Assembly: GCF_007994075.1 (NCBI RefSeq)
Contig: NZ_VIWU01000001.1
Location: 8,556,001 to 8,620,000 of the forward strand
Source of the DNA: Pseudonocardia hierapolitana
GTDB taxonomy: Bacteria > Actinomycetota > Actinomycetes > Mycobacteriales > Pseudonocardiaceae
Reading direction: 5' to 3'
Length of the DNA: 64,000 nt
The position numbers were made by a program, and so were the translations under genes. Below the pieces are notes generated by a model that saw nothing but the letters and a program-made list of their open reading frames with translations, ran no database searches and was not told where the DNA came from. Shown piece by piece: positions 60,282 to 64,000 of the stretch (within the stretch, counting starts at the first letter, position 1; the number at the start of each line of letters is the position of its first letter).

Positions 60282-61499
60282 TCACGACCGACCCGACGGT
60301 CCCCCGTGCCGAACGTGCTGGCGCACCTCGCGGTAGTGGTGGATCTCGTAGGCCACCAGCGCGCAGAGGACGGCGGCGAGGATGCCGAGGGACGCCATCG
60401 CCGGGAGCGTCGCGACCAGCGGGATCGCGAGCAGCAGCACCGTTCCGACGACCAGCCGGACCGGGTTGACCGTGCCCAGGACGTACCGGGTGAAGCCGAC
60501 GTGCGTGACCACGTACAGCACCGCCCCGCCGTAGAGCGCCGCGAGCGGGATGCCGTAGAGCGGGTCGAGGAGCGAGTGCCCCTCGCCGCCACCGATGTAG
60601 AGCAGGGCCTTCTTCAGCCCGAGCGACATCAGGATGACCCCGATGACCATCGGCAGGTGCAGGTAGGTGTACCCGCCGCGGGCCATGCGGATCTGCCGTT
60701 CCCCGCCGGCCTCGGTCAGCGCGTGCTCGGCGCGCAGCGTGACGACGTCGAAGTAGAGCCACCACAGCGCACCCGCGACGACCAGGCCCAGCGCGCTGCC
60801 GGCGATGATCGGCCAGGAGATCGGCAGCTCCGCCACCCCGATGCCGATGGACACGATCGACTCGCCCAGCGCCACGATGATGATCAGCCCGTGGCGCTCG
60901 GCGAAGTGGCGGGCCGAGTTGAGCCGCCAGGAGGCGCCGGCCAGCGCGGTGCCGACGTAGTCGCCGACGATCGCCGCCACCCAGAACGCGGTCTGCACCC
61001 AGCCATCGGTCTGCGACGCGACCAGCAGCAGCACCGTTCCCAGCACCGCGGACGGCACGACCCGCACGATCTGCCCGCGCAGCTGCGAGTCCTCGCCGCT
61101 GCACACCCAGTACATCGCCAGGTGCACCACACGCACGCAGAAGTACGCGACGGCGAACACCACCGGCCCCGACAGCCCGCCCGGCAGGTCGTGGAACGCC
61201 TCGGGGATGGTGATCGCCCCGACGAACACCGCCATCATCGCGAGGAACACGCTGAGCCGGATCACCCCCTCGTCGGCCTTCGCGACGTTGCCCAGCCACG
61301 AGTAGGCGACCCACGCCCACCACAGGACGATCAGGATCAGCACGCCGCGCAGCACCGCCTCGGCCGAGGTGTCCTCGGCCATCCAGTCGGTGACGCGGGT
61401 GAGCGCGAACACGAACACCAGGTCGAAGAACAGCTCGAGCGTCGTGACGGTGGCGCCCTCGCTCACCGTCTCGAACCGCCTGCGGCGCGGGGTGGCCAT
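60282..61499 (-). CDS. ltrA: Low-temperature-requirement A (LtrA) family membrane protein (405 aa)
   Basis: A polytopic membrane protein with about 12 hydrophobic segments. It starts with the LtrA signature SEGATVTTLELFFDLVFVFA followed by LTRVTDWM; HFAERHGLIIIVALGESIVS and HYLHLPMVIGVI-like TYLHLPMVIGVILMSLGLKK further identify the family. Function is unclear. The ATG at 61499 has AAGAAGGAG upstream; an ATG at 61523 overlaps the stop of the preceding gene as ATGA. It is the last gene of the 64.0-60.3 kb operon. Confidence 0.87.
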   Translation of the reverse strand: MATPRRRRFETVSEGATVTTLELFFDLVFVFALTRVTDWMAEDTSAEAVLRGVLILIVLWWAWVAYSWLGNVAKADEGVIRLSVFLAMMAVFVGAITIPEAFHDLPGGLSGPVVFAVAYFCVRVVHLAMYWVCSGEDSQLRGQIVRVVPSAVLGTVLLLVASQTDGWVQTAFWVAAIVGDYVGTALAGASWRLNSARHFAERHGLIIIVALGESIVSIGIGVAELPISWPIIAGSALGLVVAGALWWLYFDVVTLRAEHALTEAGGERQIRMARGGYTYLHLPMVIGVILMSLGLKKALLYIGGGEGHSLLDPLYGIPLAALYGGAVLYVVTHVGFTRYVLGTVNPVRLVVGTVLLLAIPLVATLPAMASLGILAAVLCALVAYEIHHYREVRQHVRHGGPSGRS

Positions 61500-61519
61500 G
61501 CTCCTTCTTCCTCTGGTCG

Positions 61520-62500
61520 TCATGCGTCGATCTCGACCACGACCCGGCCGGCCGCGCCGGTGCGCTCGGCGGCGTCCTGCGCGTCGGCGGTGCGTTCGAG
61601 CGGGAAGCGCGCCGCGATCGGGTAGCGCAGGTCGCCCGCCGCGAGGGCCGCGGTGAGGTCGCGGGCGGCATGCTCGTTGGCCGGTTCGGGGAAGTCGTCG
61701 TTGCTGAGGAACTGGACCGTGATGTTGCGGAATGCGAGCGGCCAATACGGCAGGGACGCGCCCGGGTCGCCCGTCGCGTAGGTCGCGATCGTGCCGCCGA
61801 CCGCGAGGATCTCCACATCGAGAGCGGCGTTGCCGGCGAGGTCGATCTCGGCGACGCGGTCCACGCCGTCGGGTGCGATCGCGCGGATCTGCCGTGCGGC
61901 GTCCGCTCCCAGCACGACGACGTGGTGCGCGCCCGCGGCGAGCACCTCGTCGACCTGCTCGGCGCGCCGGACCGTCGCGACGACGGTCGCGCCGCCCCGG
62001 CGTGCGACGGCGAGGGCCGCCCGGCCCACGCCGCCCAGCGGGCCGGTGACGAGCACCGTGCGCCCGGCGGCGGGGCCGCTCGCGAACACGGCGCGGTGAC
62101 CGGTGATGCCGGGGATGCCGACCACGGCGGCCTGCTCCCACCCCACGCCGTCCGGGAGCCGCACCGCATGCCCGGCGGGCACGACCGTGTACTCGGCGGC
62201 GGTGCCGAACGGGCGGTAGGACTGCGCGAGGTAGACCCAGACGGGTTCGCCGACGCGCGCGGGGTCGACGCCGGGCCCGACGGCGTCGACGGTGCCCGCG
62301 CCGTCGCCGTGCGGGATCACTCGGGGGTAGGTCATGGTCGAACCCCAGTAGCCGCGCCGCTTGCCGACGTCGCCGACGTGCACGCCGGACACCGCGACCC
62401 GCACCCGGACCTCGCCGGGGCCGGGCTCGGGCGTCGGCACCTCGCCCACCCGCACGACCTCGTGCGCGGGACCCTGCTCCTCGTAGTAGGCGGCGCGCAT
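61520..62500 (-). CDS. Quinone oxidoreductase-like medium-chain reductase (326 aa)
   Basis: A zinc-free MDR protein: MRAAYYEEQGPAHEVVRVGE, PEPGPGEVRVRVAVSGVHVG, cofactor motif TVLVTGPLGGVGRAALAVAR at about 150, and the C-terminal PLERTADAQDAAERTGAAGR end. Members reduce quinones or conjugated enones with NADPH. Its ATG overlaps the transporter stop as TGATG, and its stop overlaps an upstream ATG of ltrA, so translation is coupled on both sides. Confidence 0.88.
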   Translation of the reverse strand: MRAAYYEEQGPAHEVVRVGEVPTPEPGPGEVRVRVAVSGVHVGDVGKRRGYWGSTMTYPRVIPHGDGAGTVDAVGPGVDPARVGEPVWVYLAQSYRPFGTAAEYTVVPAGHAVRLPDGVGWEQAAVVGIPGITGHRAVFASGPAAGRTVLVTGPLGGVGRAALAVARRGGATVVATVRRAEQVDEVLAAGAHHVVVLGADAARQIRAIAPDGVDRVAEIDLAGNAALDVEILAVGGTIATYATGDPGASLPYWPLAFRNITVQFLSNDDFPEPANEHAARDLTAALAAGDLRYPIAARFPLERTADAQDAAERTGAAGRVVVEIDA

Positions 62501-63536
62501 CAGCGACCCGCCTCCTCGAGGGCCCGGCCGGCCGGGGGCGCGGCCACCGGCACCGCGCGGGGGTTCGGCGGGAACAGCGTGCCCGCCACGAGCGCCACGA
62601 CCGAGCGCACGGCGATCGCGCCGACCAGGACCGTGACGGCAGCCAGTACGACCCACGACCACACGACGTGACCGGGCGGGGTGGTCGTGACCAGCCAGTG
62701 CAGCGCGACCGACGCCACGGCCGCCCAGGCGAACGTGAACGCCCAGAATCCGATCGAGAACCTCAGCCGGAGGAAGACGGGCAGCAGCCGCAGCTGGGCG
62801 AGGGCCATCAGCACGCCGTAGCCGGCCAGGAACTGCGCGACCGCGTCGACGGCGCCGCCGTGCAGCGCGAACCAGGCCGGACGGCGCCGCCGTGCAGCGC
62901 GAACCAGGCCAGGCTCGCCACGGCGGCGGGGGCGACCTCGATCGCGAGCGTGGGCGCGAGCGCCGCCGGGAGCGCCGGGCGGAAGAACAGCCGGGCCAGG
63001 ATGATCGACCCGAGCACGAGCCAGCAGACCGTGCCGTAACCGAGCATCACTCGGCCCAGCGCGGGCTGCCCCACCTCGGCGGCGCTCGTGGCGGCGACCA
63101 GCCCGCCGGCGACGGTCGGCAGGAAGTAGCCGGGGTGCACCTGGTCGAGCGCGTACTCGCCGTAGATCATCTGCCCGGTGAACCACGCCCCGTGGAGCAC
63201 GGTGAGGACGATGAACAGGTCCGTCAGCACGGCACCGGCCGTGGGGGCGAGCGGGGCGAGCCCGGCCGAGGCCAGGATCATCGGCGTGATCAAGGCGAGC
63301 GACAGGAACGGCGACAGGACCGGGTGGGTCAGGTCGGCGCGGAGCGATCCGGCGGGCCCGAGCGCCCAGCCGAGGTAGCCGGCGAGCACGGCCAGCCAGG
63401 TGACCGCGGCGACGGCCAGCAACGCCTGCCCGATCCACGCCGGCGCGAGCCCCGCCTCGGCCGCCACCGACCAGGTGCCCGCCAGCCCGCACAGCCCGAA
63501 CGCCGCGCCGAAGGTGTTGGGGGGTATCCGGACCAT
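62500..63536 (-). pseudogene. TehA/TDT-type membrane transporter broken by a 32-bp duplication
   Basis: About ten hydrophobic segments in the tellurite-resistance/dicarboxylate transporter fold: MVRIPPNTFGAAFGLCGLAG, PVLSPFLSLALITPMILAS, GYFLPTVAGGLVAATSAAEV, then LAWFALHGGAV. After that a 32-bp tandem duplication (62849-62910) shifts the frame; the rest (FLAGYGVLMALAQLRLLPVF) continues two bases out. It is translationally coupled on both sides. If the duplication is real the gene is dead; if it is an assembly error it is intact. Confidence 0.75.
62849..62910. repeat. 32-bp period tandem duplication inside the TDT transporter
   Basis: Thirty bases beginning ACGGCGCCGCCGTGCAGCGC recur exactly, with GG between the copies (62849-62878, 62881-62910). 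The unit is 32 bases, so one copy shifts the reading frame. Confidence 0.9.
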
Positions 63537-64000
63537 CACTCCCCCGCGGTCCGCAGTGCCGCGGCACGTCCCGGCCCCACGCGCTCCCGGACGGCGGGCG
63601 CGACCTCCTCGGCGAAGAGCCGGATCTGCCGCTCGTCGGCCCCTTGCGGCCACAGCACGAACGTCGTGAACGGCTGCTCGGTGGCCAGCCGGGTCACCAG
63701 CTCGACCCAGCCCGCGACGTCGGCGCGGACCGGATCGTCGCCCGACCGCCCGAGCGGCCCGCTCGCCACCGCCCCCACCTCGACGGTTCCGACGAGCTGT
63801 GCGATCCGCCGGACGTCCGCGGGATCCCGGCCGGCCTCGCGCGCCGCCCGGTCCAGTGCCTCGTTGCTCCCGGCCCACCGCTCGTAGGGCAGGTACGACG
63901 GGATCGGAGCCGCCCAGCCGTCGGCGAGCCGTCCGGTCAACGCGAGGCTGCGCGGGCCCTGTGCCCCGACCCAGATCTCCACGCCGTCGGGCCCCGGCTC
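63536..64000 (-). CDS. LLM-class flavin/F420-dependent oxidoreductase, C-terminal part (runs off the window)
   Basis: The end of a luciferase-like monooxygenase: VEIWVGAQGPRSLALTGRLA then DGWAAPIPSYLPYERW, and the final FTTFVLWPQGADERQIRLFA. The N-terminal barrel half lies beyond base 64000. In actinobacteria these enzymes usually use F420 or FMN. Its stop overlaps the transporter start as TGATG, so it is an upstream member of the coupled operon. Confidence 0.85.
   Translation of the reverse strand, partial: EPGPDGVEIWVGAQGPRSLALTGRLADGWAAPIPSYLPYERWAGSNEALDRAAREAGRDPADVRRIAQLVGTVEVGAVASGPLGRSGDDPVRADVAGWVELVTRLATEQPFTTFVLWPQGADERQIRLFAEEVAPAVRERVGPGRAAALRTAGE

Noticed and set aside
58336..62169. 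1277-codon minus-strand frame
   Set aside because: Runs antisense to an isochorismatase-type gene and a hydrolase with catalytic motifs, and out of frame across LtrA.

Overview
The window is high-GC actinobacterial DNA, most likely from a Pseudonocardia-like member of the Pseudonocardiaceae. Supporting evidence includes an SsgA/SsgB-family sporulation-division protein (53193-53621), an AfsR-type regulator, GTG starts, gene overlaps of the ATGA/GTGA type, a wax-ester synthase, and remnants of actinomycete integrative elements at tRNA-Val genes. The genus is an inference from gene content; nothing in the window proves it.

Region by region. (1) 0.8-4.2 kb: a pseudo-receiver/glutaredoxin-like/thioredoxin-reductase-like fusion without the CxxC motif, then gene debris (IS5 remnant, beheaded DinB gene, histidine kinase-MFS chimera). 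(2) 4.2-11.5 kb: a tightly coupled six-gene operon, LacI regulator - 2-hydroxyacid dehydrogenase - ManD/RspA-type dehydratase - D-mannonate/fructuronate oxidoreductase - zinc polyol/aldonate dehydrogenase - MFS transporter. It reads as an L-gulonate/L-idonate/hexuronate catabolic unit, with three TTGCGCAA palindromes at the regulator end. (3) 11.5-16.1 kb: fragments (GAF, integrase chimera, IS1182), a DUF1330 gene and a MarR-MFS pair. (4) 16.0-19.5 kb and 19.5-52.5 kb: two stretches bounded by three same-orientation copies of the 3' half of tRNA-Val(CAC) (16045, 19493, 52465), the last inside the intact tRNA and next to a truncated tyrosine integrase. I interpret them as tandem genomic islands.

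Inside the large island: an IS256-family element, a beta-helix-like protein, an AfsR/SARP ATPase regulator above a cupin and a frameshifted SnoaL-like gene, a NosD-like lipoprotein facing an OmpR-type two-component system, a stress/dormancy-like block (universal stress proteins, STAS and RsbW-like proteins, ACP, DUF2267, carboxylesterase, WS/DGAT, PPOX-like), and a flavin monooxygenase flanked by inverted TetR paralogues followed by SnoaL-like and NIPSNAP genes. Many genes here are truncated, frameshifted or fused.

(5) 52.4-55.4 kb: tRNA-Val(CAC), SsgA-like gene, tRNA-Gly/Cys/Val(GAC) cluster, then remnants of another integrative element (excisionase-like, FtsK-like). The sequence downstream of tRNA-Val(GAC) is duplicated in inverted orientation at 15.8-16.0 kb. 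(6) 56-64 kb: ordinary metabolic genes: MarR, aryl-alcohol-type dehydrogenase, YceI, isochorismatase-type hydrolase, a barrel/alpha-beta hydrolase fusion, and an overlapping operon of LLM oxidoreductase - TDT transporter (broken by a 32-bp tandem duplication) - quinone-oxidoreductase-like protein - LtrA. No CRISPR array, rRNA or complete prophage was seen.
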